Origin: Clostridium sp. CAG:273
GTDB lineage: Bacteria; Bacillota; Clostridia; TANB77; CAG-508
NCBI GenBank assembly: GCA_000438355.1
Contig: FR901446.1
Span: 1-39,748 of the forward strand
Direction of reading: 5' to 3'
DNA: 39,748 nt
Shown here: piece after piece, positions 1 to 7,779 of the stretch
How positions within the stretch are numbered: the first letter of the stretch is position 1
How the letters are laid out: the number at the start of each line of letters is the position of its first letter
The notes under the pieces: model-generated
The model's database searches: none
The model's input: only the letters and a program-made list of their open reading frames with translations
Told to the model about the DNA's origin: nothing
Program-made: the position numbers and the translations under genes

Positions 1-1258
1 TTCCATTTTCTAAAAAATCATAAATTTTATTAAGTTTAGACTTTTCCATTTCTAATTCTTTTTTTGTATTAGTAATAGATTTTTCAAATATTTTATTATT
101 TTCAGATTTTAAATTATCTTTAAACTTATAATTTATTTTATAATTTTTAAGCCAAATTTTTAATGCTTCAATTATTTTATTTTCTACAATATAGAGTTTA
201 GAACTTATATTATCACATTTAGAATTAGAACACATAAGGATAGCAGGTTTGTTAGTTTTAGTATAAGGTTTTCTTTGCATAGGTTTGCCACATTTTTTAC
301 AAAATACTAAGCCAACTAAAGGATTTTGAATAATACTATTATGATTTACTTTAGGAGCGTTTTGCTTTCTTTTTTCTTGTACTAAGTTCCAAGTTTTTGT
401 ATCAATAATAGATTCATGTAATCCATCATAAATTTCGTAATTGTAATTACGAGGTCTACTAATAATAAGATGACCATTTTGAGTTTTCTTTTTTTGACAT
501 CTCCTATTCCAAACAATTTTTCCAATATATGCAGGATTAGATAAGATATCTTTAACAGAAGAAATAGACCACTCATCTGCAATTCTAGGTTTCAAATTTA
601 AATTATTTAATTTTTTTGCAATTGAGTTTATAGTAAAATTTTCAAATGCATATAATCTAAAAATTTCTTTAACAATAGGTGCTTCTTGGGGATTTATAGA
701 TAAGGTAAATCCTTTTGAATTTTTTAGTTTAACCCTATTATAACCAAAAGGAGCAATATTTCCAACATATTTTCCTTCTTGACACGAAAGTTGACGACCC
801 CTTTGAAGACGTCTATTTATAGTCTTATATTCTCTCCTAGACATAAATAAGCCAAATTCAAAATATTCTTCATCAAATTCATTATCTGGATCATATGTTT
901 TAACAGGAGTAATTATTTTTGTATGAGAGTATTTAAATGCTTTTAAGACTAATCCTTGATCTGCAGTATCACCACGAGCAAGTCTTTCTACCTCTACAAC
1001 CAATATACCAGTCCACATTTCATTTTCAACATCTTTTAGAAGTTTTTGCATTTCTTTTCTTTCACTAATTGTTTCACCACTTACAACTTCCCTGTATATT
1101 TTTCCAATAGTTAAGTTTCTTTTTTCAGCTAAAGTAGTTAAAATTTTTTCATGCCTTGCTAAAGTTTCGCCTTCTCCATATTTTTCGGATTCTATATCTT
1201 CTCTAGATTTTCTTAAATATATTGCATATATGCCATTTTGCACATTTACTACTCGCAT
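1..1258 (-). CDS. Large serine recombinase (C-terminus cut by window edge)
   Basis: Site-specific DNA recombinase of the large serine family; 419 codons are visible and the 3' end lies outside the window. The resolvase domain covers about residues 1-150, with Ser18 in LRKSRED as the expected nucleophile and a conserved arginine region at ERLARGD (91-97). The 'recombinase' domain follows (about 165-300). A zinc ribbon has Cys320, Cys323, Cys343 and Cys348, and the visible end is Lys/Glu-rich and coiled-coil-like. ATG at 1258 is the only possible ATG, because the better-placed upstream ATG (1273) reads ATG-TTA-TAG. The Shine-Dalgarno AAAGGAG at 1283-1289 fits that minicistron and not the main start, so initiation may depend on reinitiation. 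Such enzymes integrate or excise phages, conjugative elements or sporulation-regulated inserts. The element type cannot be told here. Confidence 0.93.
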   Translation of the reverse strand, partial: MRVVNVQNGIYAIYLRKSREDIESEKYGEGETLARHEKILTTLAEKRNLTIGKIYREVVSGETISERKEMQKLLKDVENEMWTGILVVEVERLARGDTADQGLVLKAFKYSHTKIITPVKTYDPDNEFDEEYFEFGLFMSRREYKTINRRLQRGRQLSCQEGKYVGNIAPFGYNRVKLKNSKGFTLSINPQEAPIVKEIFRLYAFENFTINSIAKKLNNLNLKPRIADEWSISSVKDILSNPAYIGKIVWNRRCQKKKTQNGHLIISRPRNYNYEIYDGLHESIIDTKTWNLVQEKRKQNAPKVNHNSIIQNPLVGLVFCKKCGKPMQRKPYTKTNKPAILMCSNSKCDNISSKLYIVENKIIEALKIWLKNYKINYKFKDNLKSENNKIFEKSITNTKKELEMEKSKLNKIYDFLENG

Positions 1259-1279
1259 AATGAACTATAACATTATACG
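1254..1279. repeat. Inverted repeat over the recombinase start codon
   Basis: Arms CGCATAATG (1254-1262) and CATTATACG (1271-1279) are complementary at 8 of 9 positions around an 8-base centre, AACTATAA. One arm contains the recombinase ATG and the other the minicistron ATG. A symmetric site next to a serine recombinase gene could be half of an attachment site, an autoregulatory operator, or an RNA hairpin sequestering the start. The sequence alone does not decide. Confidence 0.5.
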
Positions 1280-1332
1280 AACTCCTTTCTTTTAAGATTT
1301 AAAAAATTAAGGTTATATTTTATAGCAAGTTA

Positions 1333-1473
1333 CTATAAAGAAGTATATATTTTTTCTATTAAGTTGATTATGATATTATTTATATATTCTTTTTGATTAG
1401 CTGCATTTTCTACTATATAATCATCATAAAATTTTACTTTTGTATTTTCTAAAATATATTCGTCTATTATCAT
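1333..1473 (-). CDS. Small ORF upstream of the recombinase (46 aa)
   Basis: A 46-residue acidic, Asn/Ile-rich peptide containing NTKVKFYDDYI, encoded just upstream of and in the same direction as the recombinase, with about 75 bases between them. ATG at 1473 is preceded by a GGGGCG Shine-Dalgarno-like run at a suitable distance. The longer reading to 1521 has no ribosome site. I do not recognise a domain. Its length and place resemble the short ORFs often found beside clostridial serine recombinases, possibly directionality or control factors, but that role is inference. Chance ORFs of this length are common in DNA this AT-rich. Confidence 0.45.
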   Translation of the reverse strand: MIIDEYILENTKVKFYDDYIVENAANQKEYINNIIINLIEKIYTSL

Positions 1474-1609
1474 ACAAATCGCCCCATTTAACTTTATGAA
1501 AAAAACATAAAAAAATACCAAAATATTTAATTACAAAAGTAAATTCCAGTTTTAAAATAAATTTGGAATTTATGTTTTTAATTTATTCAATTGATAAAAC
1601 ATAAAAAAC

Positions 1610-1651
1610 AAGTTAGATGGTTTGAAAATTATCTAACTTATGTGATATAAT
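1610..1651 (+). promoter_or_regulatory. Promoter -10 and palindromic operator before the CGH-family gene
   Basis: A perfect 9-bp inverted repeat, AAGTTAGAT (1610-1618) and ATCTAACTT (1631-1639), is separated by 12 bases. It is followed by a TGTGATATAAT-type extended -10 (TATAAT at 1646-1651) 38 bases before the ATG at 1689. No good -35 is visible, and the palindrome covers its position. This is the expected layout of a regulated promoter; the regulator is unknown. Confidence 0.6.
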
Positions 1652-1688
1652 CCAAAAAAATATAAATAATATTGCAAAGGAGGACAAT

Positions 1689-2663
1689 ATGTGTACATGT
1701 ATAAATTTAAAAACAAAAGATAATTATTTTGGGAGAAATTTGGATTTAGAATATCGTTTTGATGAAAAAGTAGTTATTACTCCAAGAAACTATGAATTTA
1801 AATTAAAAAATAAAAAAAAAATATGTACTAAGTATGCTCTAATTGGAATGGCTACAACTTTTGAAGATTATCCATTGTATGCTGAAGCGACGAACGAAAA
1901 AGGATTATCTATGGCAGGATTATATTTTCCTGGAAATGCACATTTTTATGATGAGAAAGATGGTAAACTAAACTTAGCACCATATGAGCTAATACCTTAT
2001 TTTTTAGGAAATTATTCAAGTATAAAAGAAATAAAACAAGAATTAGAAATGTTAAATATTACAAATATACCATTTTCTGAGAACCTACCAACTACTGATT
2101 TACATTGGATGATGTGTGACAAAAACGAATGTATTGTTATTGAACAAATGGAAGAAGGTTTAAATATTTATGATAATCCACTCGGAGTGCTTACTAATAA
2201 TCCGCCATTTAATTATCACTTAGCCAATATTAATAATTATAGTAATTTAACTCCATATTATGAAAAAAGTAAATTTTCGGATAAAATAGAGTTAAAACAA
2301 TATGGTCAGGGAATGGGAGCAATAGGATTGCCAGGAGACAATTCACCTGCATCAAGATTTATAAGAGCTAGTTTTAATAAATTAAATTCAAATTGCAAAG
2401 ATGATGAGAAAAGTTCTATAACTCAATTTTTCCATATATTAGATTCAGTTGCTATGGTAAAAGGAACTACTATAACTAAAGAAAACAAGGATGATATTAC
2501 AACTTATTCTTGCTGTATAAATACAGATAAGGGTATTTATTATTATAAAACATATAACAACAATCAAATTGTGGCAATTAAAATGACAGAAAAAGAAAAA
2601 AATATGGACAAATTGTCAATTTATAATTTAATAGAAGAACAACAAATAAAATATGAAAATTAA
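1689..2663 (+). CDS. Choloylglycine hydrolase family enzyme (bile salt hydrolase or penicillin V acylase)
   Basis: Ntn-hydrolase of 324 residues that cleaves linear amide bonds, either deconjugating glycine/taurine bile salts or hydrolysing penicillin V-like amides; no signal peptide, so cytoplasmic. Met1 is followed by Cys2, the nucleophile freed by Met removal. The other family residues are Arg16, Asp19, Asn170 (GVLTNNP) and Arg223 (SPASRFIR). The sequence closely parallels clostridial bile salt hydrolase along its length, for example in LHWM and the region around residues 256-266. However, the position that is Asn82 in the Clostridium perfringens enzyme (AGLNFP) is Tyr79 here (AGLYFP), as in penicillin V acylases. 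Substrate is therefore left open. The start is set by Cys2 and by the AAGGAGG ribosome site at 1677-1683. It is transcribed alone from a palindrome-flanked promoter. Confidence 0.92.
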   Translation: MCTCINLKTKDNYFGRNLDLEYRFDEKVVITPRNYEFKLKNKKKICTKYALIGMATTFEDYPLYAEATNEKGLSMAGLYFPGNAHFYDEKDGKLNLAPYELIPYFLGNYSSIKEIKQELEMLNITNIPFSENLPTTDLHWMMCDKNECIVIEQMEEGLNIYDNPLGVLTNNPPFNYHLANINNYSNLTPYYEKSKFSDKIELKQYGQGMGAIGLPGDNSPASRFIRASFNKLNSNCKDDEKSSITQFFHILDSVAMVKGTTITKENKDDITTYSCCINTDKGIYYYKTYNNNQIVAIKMTEKEKNMDKLSIYNLIEEQQIKYEN

Positions 2664-2737
2664 AAAAAATAATAAGCTTAGATAAATGGAAATAAGTAAA
2701 AAATTATTAGTATTGACAACATTGTGGTACAGAAGAA

Positions 2738-3205
2738 TTGGCACACTTAGAAATGGTTGGAACAATAGTGCATCAATTAACAGAAGGGCTTTGCCCAGAA
2801 GAAATAAAAGCAGCAGGATTAGGTGCATATTATACAGACCATGGGGTAGATGTATATCCACAGTCAGCAGCAGGAGTTCCATTTACAGCAGCATATATTG
2901 CAGCAAAAGGAGATCCTATAGCAAATCTTCAAGAAGATTTAGCAGCAGAACAAAAAGCAAGGGCGACATATGAAAAATTAATTGACTTATGTTGTGACGA
3001 CCCAGATGTTTTAGACCCACTTCGTTTCTTAAGAGAAAGAGAAGTAGTACACTTCCAAAGATTTGGAGAAGCACTTCGTGGAGTACAAGATAAACTAGCA
3101 GAAAAAAGATTTTTTATGAATGATACAAATATGGCTAACATGATGAGTAATAACTGTAATGGATGCAGTGATTGTAATAATGCAAATAATTGTGGATGCA
3201 ATTAG
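2738..3205 (+). pseudogene. cotJC: 5'-truncated spore coat CotJC / manganese-catalase-like gene
   Basis: The reading frame matches the C-terminal two thirds of CotJC, a manganese-catalase-fold spore coat protein. Metal-ligand regions are seen in EELAHLE, AAEQKARATYE and REREVVHFQRFGE. Family similarity already begins upstream of the TTG at 2738: GTEE is encoded at 2726-2737, and an in-frame TGA sits at 2714. The first helix with its Glu ligand (about 55-60 residues) is absent, because the previous gene ends at 2663. A short stretch in another frame (LVLT, about 2707-2718) looks like the preceding residues, suggesting a frameshift. No Shine-Dalgarno fits either the TTG or the ATG at 2686. cotJA and cotJB are missing. 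The tail adds five cysteines in an Asn-rich stretch (NCNGCSDCNNANNCGCN). Identity is secure; activity is unlikely. Confidence 0.8.
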
Positions 3206-3221
3206 ATTGAAATAATAAATA

Positions 3222-3255
3222 AAAGACTCTTATGTAATTTAAAATAAGAGTCTTT
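3222..3255. terminator. Bidirectional terminator between cotJC and the thioesterase
   Basis: A perfect 12-bp stem, AAAGACTCTTAT (3222-3233) with ATAAGAGTCTTT (3244-3255), and a 10-base loop. A/T runs on both sides serve both convergent genes. Confidence 0.88.
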
Positions 3256-3265
3256 ATTTATTTGA

Positions 3266-4000
3266 TTAATATAATTTTACAATTGCATGTAATTGTTTAT
3301 TATCTAAACTTTTAATTGTTACATAATGAGCATTATCTATTTTTGAATATAGACATTTTACAGTGTCTCCTAATCGGATAGATGTTTTATACATAATTTC
3401 TAAATTATTACATTCTGGACTATTATAAACATCTTCAGGCAAAGCTTCATAAGCTAAATATAAATAATTTAAATTGTGCATATGCTTGTTTACATCAATA
3501 TCTCTTCTTTGAGTTTTATAAATATATTCAGAGAAATACTCTTTAGGCTCGATTAATTTTTTTATATCACTATTATCATCACTTGAAAAAACACTTTTAT
3601 CCTCTGGAAAATATTTATTAATTATTTCATCAGTTATAGTAGTAATGGTTTCTCTTTTTATATCTATTAAAGTCCATTTAGTTGTAGCAATACAAATTAT
3701 ATTATCATTTTTATCTAGTATTTCAAAATCACGTAATGTAGTAAACTTTTTAGAAGGTCTTGACCATGTACGAACTTTTATAATATCTGCATATTTTACT
3801 CTTTTTAAAATTTTAACTTTCCATGCTAAAAGAATCCAAGATAGACCTGTATTATTGATATCATTAAATCCATAACCTGCAACGTCTGAATGCTTGCAAG
3901 CAGTATCTTCTAATAAACTAAGAATTCCCATATTAGTAATAAAACCATTAGGTGCAACATGTGATACATCTATAGTATATTCTTTTTCAAAAAATGCCAT
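3266..4000 (-). CDS. Acyl-ACP thioesterase
   Basis: Releases free fatty acids from acyl carrier protein; cytoplasmic, 244 residues. It has the double hot-dog layout of the bacterial FatA/FatB-like family: an N-terminal half with HVAPNGF and WSRPSKKF, and a C-terminal half with RRDIDVNKHMHN, supplying the Asp169-x-Asn171-x-His173 catalytic set. Length is normal. The start follows an AGAAGG ribosome site and a promoter at 4034-4062. It converges on cotJC with a shared terminator and is transcribed alone. In Clostridia these enzymes are thought to tune lipid chain length or fatty-acid recycling. The exact acyl specificity cannot be read from the sequence. Confidence 0.9.
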   Translation of the reverse strand: MAFFEKEYTIDVSHVAPNGFITNMGILSLLEDTACKHSDVAGYGFNDINNTGLSWILLAWKVKILKRVKYADIIKVRTWSRPSKKFTTLRDFEILDKNDNIICIATTKWTLIDIKRETITTITDEIINKYFPEDKSVFSSDDNSDIKKLIEPKEYFSEYIYKTQRRDIDVNKHMHNLNYLYLAYEALPEDVYNSPECNNLEIMYKTSIRLGDTVKCLYSKIDNAHYVTIKSLDNKQLHAIVKLY

Positions 4001-4033
4001 TTAAAAACCTTCTTTCTCTATTTTTCGAAACAG

Positions 4034-4062
4034 ATTATAGCATAAAAATATAAAAAATACAA
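4034..4062 (-). promoter_or_regulatory. Promoter of the acyl-ACP thioesterase
   Basis: On the minus strand, TTGTAT (4062-4057), a 17-base spacer and TATAAT (4039-4034). The -10 is about 34 bases before the start codon. Confidence 0.7.
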
Positions 4063-4063
4063 A

Positions 4064-4093
4064 TTGCGTGAAAATATATTTTTGTAGTATAAT
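4064..4093 (+). promoter_or_regulatory. Divergent promoter toward the radical SAM gene
   Basis: TTGCGT (4064-4069), an 18-base spacer and TATAAT (4088-4093), almost back to back with the thioesterase promoter. The transcript would carry a leader of about 200 bases. In that leader (4094-4305) I see only a weak hairpin, TTATCTA with TAGATAA near 4178-4196, and no recognised riboswitch. Confidence 0.6.
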
Positions 4094-4305
4094 TATTATG
4101 TTTCTATACTAAAAGTGAAAATGAAATAATGCAAAATAATTAGAAATTGAATTTAATAACTATAATAACAAGCTAGATTATCTAATTTATAGATAAATGT
4201 ATAAAACAAAAAAATATAAAAACATAGAAATATAAAAAAAGATTGGAAAGTATAAAAATAAAATAATTTAGAAATTAAAAGATAAATAATGGAGATGAAT
4301 AATAA

Positions 4306-5187
4306 ATGAAAGAACTAAATAGTTGTACAATATGTCCACACAACTGTAAAATTAATAGAAATAATGGGCAAATAGGAAGATGTAGAAGCGGAGATAAAGT
4401 GAAAATTGCTTTAGCATCTGTACATAATTATGAAGAACCATGTATAAGTGATAAAAATGGCTCTGGAACAATATTTTTTAGTAATTGTAATTTAAGTTGT
4501 ATTTATTGTCAAAACTATAAAATAAGTCAATTAGGAAAAGGTTATGAACTATCTGTGGAAGAATTGGCGAATATTATGCTAAAACAACAAGAAAAAGGTG
4601 TAAATAATATAAACTTAGTAACACCAACAATGTATGTTTATCAAATAATAGAAGCTATAAAAATTGCAAGAAAAAGAGGATTAAAGATTCCAATTATATA
4701 CAATACAAATGGATATGAAAATGTTAAAACAATACAACACTTAAATGGATATGTAGATATATATTTGCCAGATTTAAAATATTACTCTAATGAGATATCT
4801 AAAAAATACTCTAAAATTGATAACTACTTTAAATATGCTACAGAAGCTATAAAAGAAATGTATAAACAAGTAGGGAGTCCAATATTTGATGAAAATGGAA
4901 TAATAAAAAAAGGATTAATAATAAGACATCTTGTTTTACCAAATCATTTGCAAAATAGCAAACATATATTAAAATGGATAAAAGAAAATATGCCAGAAGA
5001 TACATATGTTAGTGTGATGGCACAGTATTTTCCTACATATAAAGCAAAAGAAGATAATCTAATAAACAGAAAATTAAATAAAAAGGAATATAGAGAGATA
5101 GAAGAATTTTTATATACACTAAACTTAGAAAACGGTTATATGCAAGAACTTGGAGAACATGAAGAAGAATATGTACCAAACTTTTAA
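4306..5187 (+). CDS. Radical SAM protein, PflA/PflX-like
   Basis: A 293-residue radical S-adenosylmethionine enzyme resembling pyruvate-formate-lyase activating enzyme homologues (the PflX group). The cluster motif is Cys61-x3-Cys65-x2-Cys68 (CNLSCIYCQN). An N-terminal zinc- or cluster-like set, Cys7, Cys10, Cys14 and Cys26 (CTICPHNC and GRC), is typical of this subgroup. TNGY (about 129-132) and LPDLKYY (about 150-156) fit the barrel core. A target glycyl-radical enzyme is not encoded nearby, so the substrate is unknown. ATG at 4306 is preceded by GGAGATGA. It stands alone between two non-coding stretches of about 300 bases. Confidence 0.88.
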   Translation: MKELNSCTICPHNCKINRNNGQIGRCRSGDKVKIALASVHNYEEPCISDKNGSGTIFFSNCNLSCIYCQNYKISQLGKGYELSVEELANIMLKQQEKGVNNINLVTPTMYVYQIIEAIKIARKRGLKIPIIYNTNGYENVKTIQHLNGYVDIYLPDLKYYSNEISKKYSKIDNYFKYATEAIKEMYKQVGSPIFDENGIIKKGLIIRHLVLPNHLQNSKHILKWIKENMPEDTYVSVMAQYFPTYKAKEDNLINRKLNKKEYREIEEFLYTLNLENGYMQELGEHEEEYVPNF

Positions 5188-5316
5188 TTGGTAAAATAAA
5201 AATATAATTAATAGTAAAAAATATAAATATTTAAGAAATATTACGATATTTATGAATACCAAATTAAAATGTTTATAAATATTAAATTCTTTAGGTAAAA
5301 TTCAGATTTATGAAAT

Positions 5317-5411
5317 AGTAAATTTAAATATTATAGGTTTTAAATAAATATGTCACAAGTAAATTTAAGTAATATAGGCTTAAAATGGATATGTTACAAG
5401 TAAATTTAAAT
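5317..5411 (+). repeat. Imperfect 41-bp tandem repeat upstream of thyA
   Basis: About 2.3 copies of a 41-bp unit start at 5317, 5358 and 5399. Each begins AGTAAATTTAA, and the first two carry ATATAGG-like and ATATGT-ACA segments. The last copy also forms an inverted repeat with AAATTTACTT (5427-5436). The gene-free stretch 5188-5492 holds nothing else I recognise apart from the thyA ribosome site. Confidence 0.7.
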
Positions 5412-5492
5412 AAATTATTGAAAATAAAATTTACTTATGATAAATTTATAAAAGATTAATTGTAAAAAATATTGTTATTGGAGGAATAAAAT

Positions 5493-6350
5493 ATGACACA
5501 AGCAGATAAAAATTTTATTGAAACATGTAAAGAAATAATAGAACATGGATATTCTTCAGAAGGAACAGGAGTAAGAACTAGATGGCAAGATGGAGAAGAA
5601 GCAAATTATATTTCAATTGTTGGAGTTACAAATAAATATGATGTAGAAAAAGAATTTCCAATGATTACACTTAGAAATAACACAAAAACAGTAATAAATG
5701 CTATAGACGAAATATTATGGATATGGCAAAAAAAATCTAACAATATTAATGATTTAAATTCACATATATGGGACCAATGGGCAAATGAAGATGGATCACT
5801 TGGGAAAACATATGGATATCAATTAGGAAAAAAGTATAAATTTAAAACAAAAGAAGGTATACAAGAGATGGACCAAGTTGACTATGTTTTATATTTACTA
5901 AAACATGACCAAGCAAGCAGACGTATAATGACAAATCTTTTTAACCATGAAGAACTAAAGGACATGAACTTAGAACCATGTGCATATGTAACACAGTGGC
6001 TAGTAAAAGATGGAAAATTACATTTAATATTAAATCAACGTTCACAAGATATGCTAGCTGCAAATGGATGGAATACAATGCAATATGCAGCATTAATGCA
6101 TATGTTTGCCCAATGTGCAGGGTTAAAAGTAGGAACTTTAACACATAATATAGGAGATTGTCATATATATGATAGACATGTACCACTTGTAAAAAAATTA
6201 ATAGAAGCCAAGCCAATGGATGTAACACCAAAACTAATTATAAAAAATCCAACAAAAAATTTCTATGAATTTAAAGTGGAAGATTTTGAAATTGAAGGAT
6301 ATGATTATAACAAAGAAGTAAAAATAGGAAAATTTCCAGTAGCAATATAA
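5493..6350 (+). CDS. thyA: Thymidylate synthase
   Basis: Methylates dUMP to dTMP using methylenetetrahydrofolate; cytoplasmic, 285 residues. Catalytic Cys163 lies in LEPCAYVTQW, where most ThyA have PCH, so the residue after Cys is Ala. The phosphate/nucleotide residues are in NQRSQDM (Arg183, Asp186), the dUMP-selecting Asn194 is in GWNTMQYA, and HIYDRH (224-229) follows. The C-terminus ends KFPVAI, like the usual APVAI. The AAT-rich insert and the LEPCA variant match a Firmicutes subgroup. The ribosome site TTGGAGG is just before the ATG. It is followed by folA, which regenerates the folate oxidised by this reaction. Confidence 0.97.
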   Translation: MTQADKNFIETCKEIIEHGYSSEGTGVRTRWQDGEEANYISIVGVTNKYDVEKEFPMITLRNNTKTVINAIDEILWIWQKKSNNINDLNSHIWDQWANEDGSLGKTYGYQLGKKYKFKTKEGIQEMDQVDYVLYLLKHDQASRRIMTNLFNHEELKDMNLEPCAYVTQWLVKDGKLHLILNQRSQDMLAANGWNTMQYAALMHMFAQCAGLKVGTLTHNIGDCHIYDRHVPLVKKLIEAKPMDVTPKLIIKNPTKNFYEFKVEDFEIEGYDYNKEVKIGKFPVAI

Positions 6351-6458
6351 GAGAGAATGTAATATAAAAAATTAATAAAATATTAGATTGAATTAGTAAA
6401 ATAAAAATTAAAAACAAGTAAAATACATAAAAGCCAATAAAGAAGGAGATTAATTGTA

Positions 6459-6947
6459 ATGTTAAGTATTATAGTAGCTGTAGCAAACAATAATGTAATA
6501 GGAAAAGATAATAAGCTAATTTGGCATTTACCAGAAGATTTAAAGAGGTTTAAAGCTTTAACAACTGGACATACTATTATAATGGGAAGAAAAACTTTTG
6601 AGTCATTAGGAAGAGTATTACCAAATAGAAAACACATTGTATTATGTAATGATGTAAACTTAAATATAGAAAATGAAAATGTAGAAGTTTTATCGGATAT
6701 AAGTATGTTAGAAAAATATATAAACTCTGCTGAAGAAAACTTTGTTATAGGTGGGGCAACAATATATAAATTATTACTACCAAAAGCAAGTAAATTATAT
6801 ATAACAAAAATAAACCAAAACTTTGAAGGTGACGCATTTTTTCCAGAGATAAATCAAGAAGAATGGGAAATAGAATCTAAAGAGATTGGAATAAAAGACG
6901 AGAAAAATCCATATGATTATGAATATATAAACTATGTAAGAAAATAA
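6459..6947 (+). CDS. folA: Dihydrofolate reductase
   Basis: Reduces dihydrofolate to tetrahydrofolate with NADPH; 162 residues, the normal length. The N-terminus gives VAVANNNVIGKDNKLIW, followed by LPEDLKRF with active-site Asp27, the NADPH loop MGRKTFESLG (42-51), and VIGGATIY near residue 107. It lies 108 bases after thyA in the same direction and is probably co-transcribed as the usual dTMP-synthesis pair. The ribosome site GAAGGAG precedes the ATG. The trimethoprim-site residues look ordinary, with no sign of a plasmid-type resistant variant. Confidence 0.97.
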   Translation: MLSIIVAVANNNVIGKDNKLIWHLPEDLKRFKALTTGHTIIMGRKTFESLGRVLPNRKHIVLCNDVNLNIENENVEVLSDISMLEKYINSAEENFVIGGATIYKLLLPKASKLYITKINQNFEGDAFFPEINQEEWEIESKEIGIKDEKNPYDYEYINYVRK

Positions 6948-6951
6948 TAAA

Positions 6952-6982
6952 AAGTCTATTCATTTTAAAAGTGAATAGACTT
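6952..6982 (+). terminator. Terminator after folA
   Basis: A perfect 11-bp stem, AAGTCTATTCA (6952-6962) with TGAATAGACTT (6972-6982), and a 9-base loop. The T-tract is weak. A second hairpin, TTCGCAA/TTGCGAA (7011-7030), follows and may serve the convergent gene. Confidence 0.75.
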
Positions 6983-7124
6983 ACATATTTATTCATCTAC
7001 GCATTTATTATTCGCAAGTAGAGTTGCGAAAGACATTTACTACAATAATTATATGAAGTTTTACCTAGAATGTCAATATTATAGTGTTAATATTATTACA
7101 AAAATATATAAATCTATTCAATTT

Positions 7125-7727
7125 TTAATAAGCTATATTGCCTAGAGTAACTGCATATTGTTCGTAATTTGGCATATATGTACCAATCATTTTCCAAAAA
7201 TTTTTTGTACGAATTTTGTATTTTAAATGGCAGAATTCATGTAAAATAACATATTCTATAGTTTTTTCATCATATGCAACTATATCTGGATTAATTGTTA
7301 TAAAACTATTCTCTACATTGCAGTTAGCTAAAGATTTGTTTATTCTTTTTATTTCATAATCTTCTGGTGCTAATCCAGTTTCTATACGAACTTTTTCCAT
7401 AATTTTTTCTATTTCTGTTTCTGCAATTTTATCATACAATTTTTGTGTTAATACTTTTAATATTTGTTCTTCTTGAAATTTTTTATATTTGTTTGGAAGA
7501 ATAATTTCTAAAGTTTGATTTTTAACATTCATTGTAGGTACTTTTACATTTTTATAATATAAATTTATATTATGCTTTATACCTAAGATTTTAATAGTGC
7601 GAACATTGAAATTTACAGAATTACCTATAAAAATTGGATTATTTATAATAGATGCACAAACATTACTTTTTATAGTATTTGCAACGCTTCTAGATTTTGT
7701 AGTTGCTTTAATTTTTAATAAATTCAT
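7125..7727 (-). CDS. YgjP-like (DUF45) putative metallopeptidase
   Basis: A 200-residue protein with the zincin signature His163-Glu-x-x-His167 (HEFCHLKY) followed by NFWKMIGTYMPNYE, the hallmark C-terminus of the YgjP/WLM-like family related to SprT proteases. In the usual form (HExxH, five residues, then H, then xxxFW) a third His binds metal; here that position is Arg173, so metal binding may be altered. ATG at 7727 is chosen over the longer reading to 7808 because GGAGG precedes it directly and the extra 27 codons overlap the promoter. The promoter carries a LexA-like box (separate entry), suggesting DNA-damage control. The substrate is unknown. Confidence 0.82.
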   Translation of the reverse strand: MNLLKIKATTKSRSVANTIKSNVCASIINNPIFIGNSVNFNVRTIKILGIKHNINLYYKNVKVPTMNVKNQTLEIILPNKYKKFQEEQILKVLTQKLYDKIAETEIEKIMEKVRIETGLAPEDYEIKRINKSLANCNVENSFITINPDIVAYDEKTIEYVILHEFCHLKYKIRTKNFWKMIGTYMPNYEQYAVTLGNIAY

Positions 7728-7753
7728 ATTAATACCTCCAAACATTTGATATA

Positions 7754-7767
7754 CGAACGACTGTTCT
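7754..7767 (-). promoter_or_regulatory. LexA/DinR-like SOS box
   Basis: GAAC-GACT-GTTC at 7755-7766, within a 14-mer that matches the Firmicutes consensus CGAACRNRYGTTCG at 12 positions. It lies just downstream of the -10, where repressor would block transcription. A weaker site (7786-7799, 10 of 14) sits between -35 and -10. LexA binding is inference. Confidence 0.6.
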
Positions 7768-7779
7768 AAAACTATAAAT

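Noticed and set aside
1264..1273. TAG read as sense in the recombinase leader (ATG-TTA-TAG)
   Set aside because: TAG ends rimM, whiA and hemW in this window, so it is a normal stop; no recoding signal is seen.
1541..1571. Inverted repeat AAATTCCA/TGGAATTT
   Set aside because: Short, AT-rich arms with a 15-base gap; no clear position relative to a promoter or gene end, and expected by chance at this composition.
4289..4309. Minicistron ATG-GAG-ATG-AAT-AAT-AAA-TGA overlapping the radical SAM start
   Set aside because: Its only purine-rich site is inside itself (GGAGATGA), which correctly serves the ATG at 4306.
5317..5411. CRISPR array
   Set aside because: Repeats are contiguous, imperfect and AT-rich without unique spacers; no cas genes are present.
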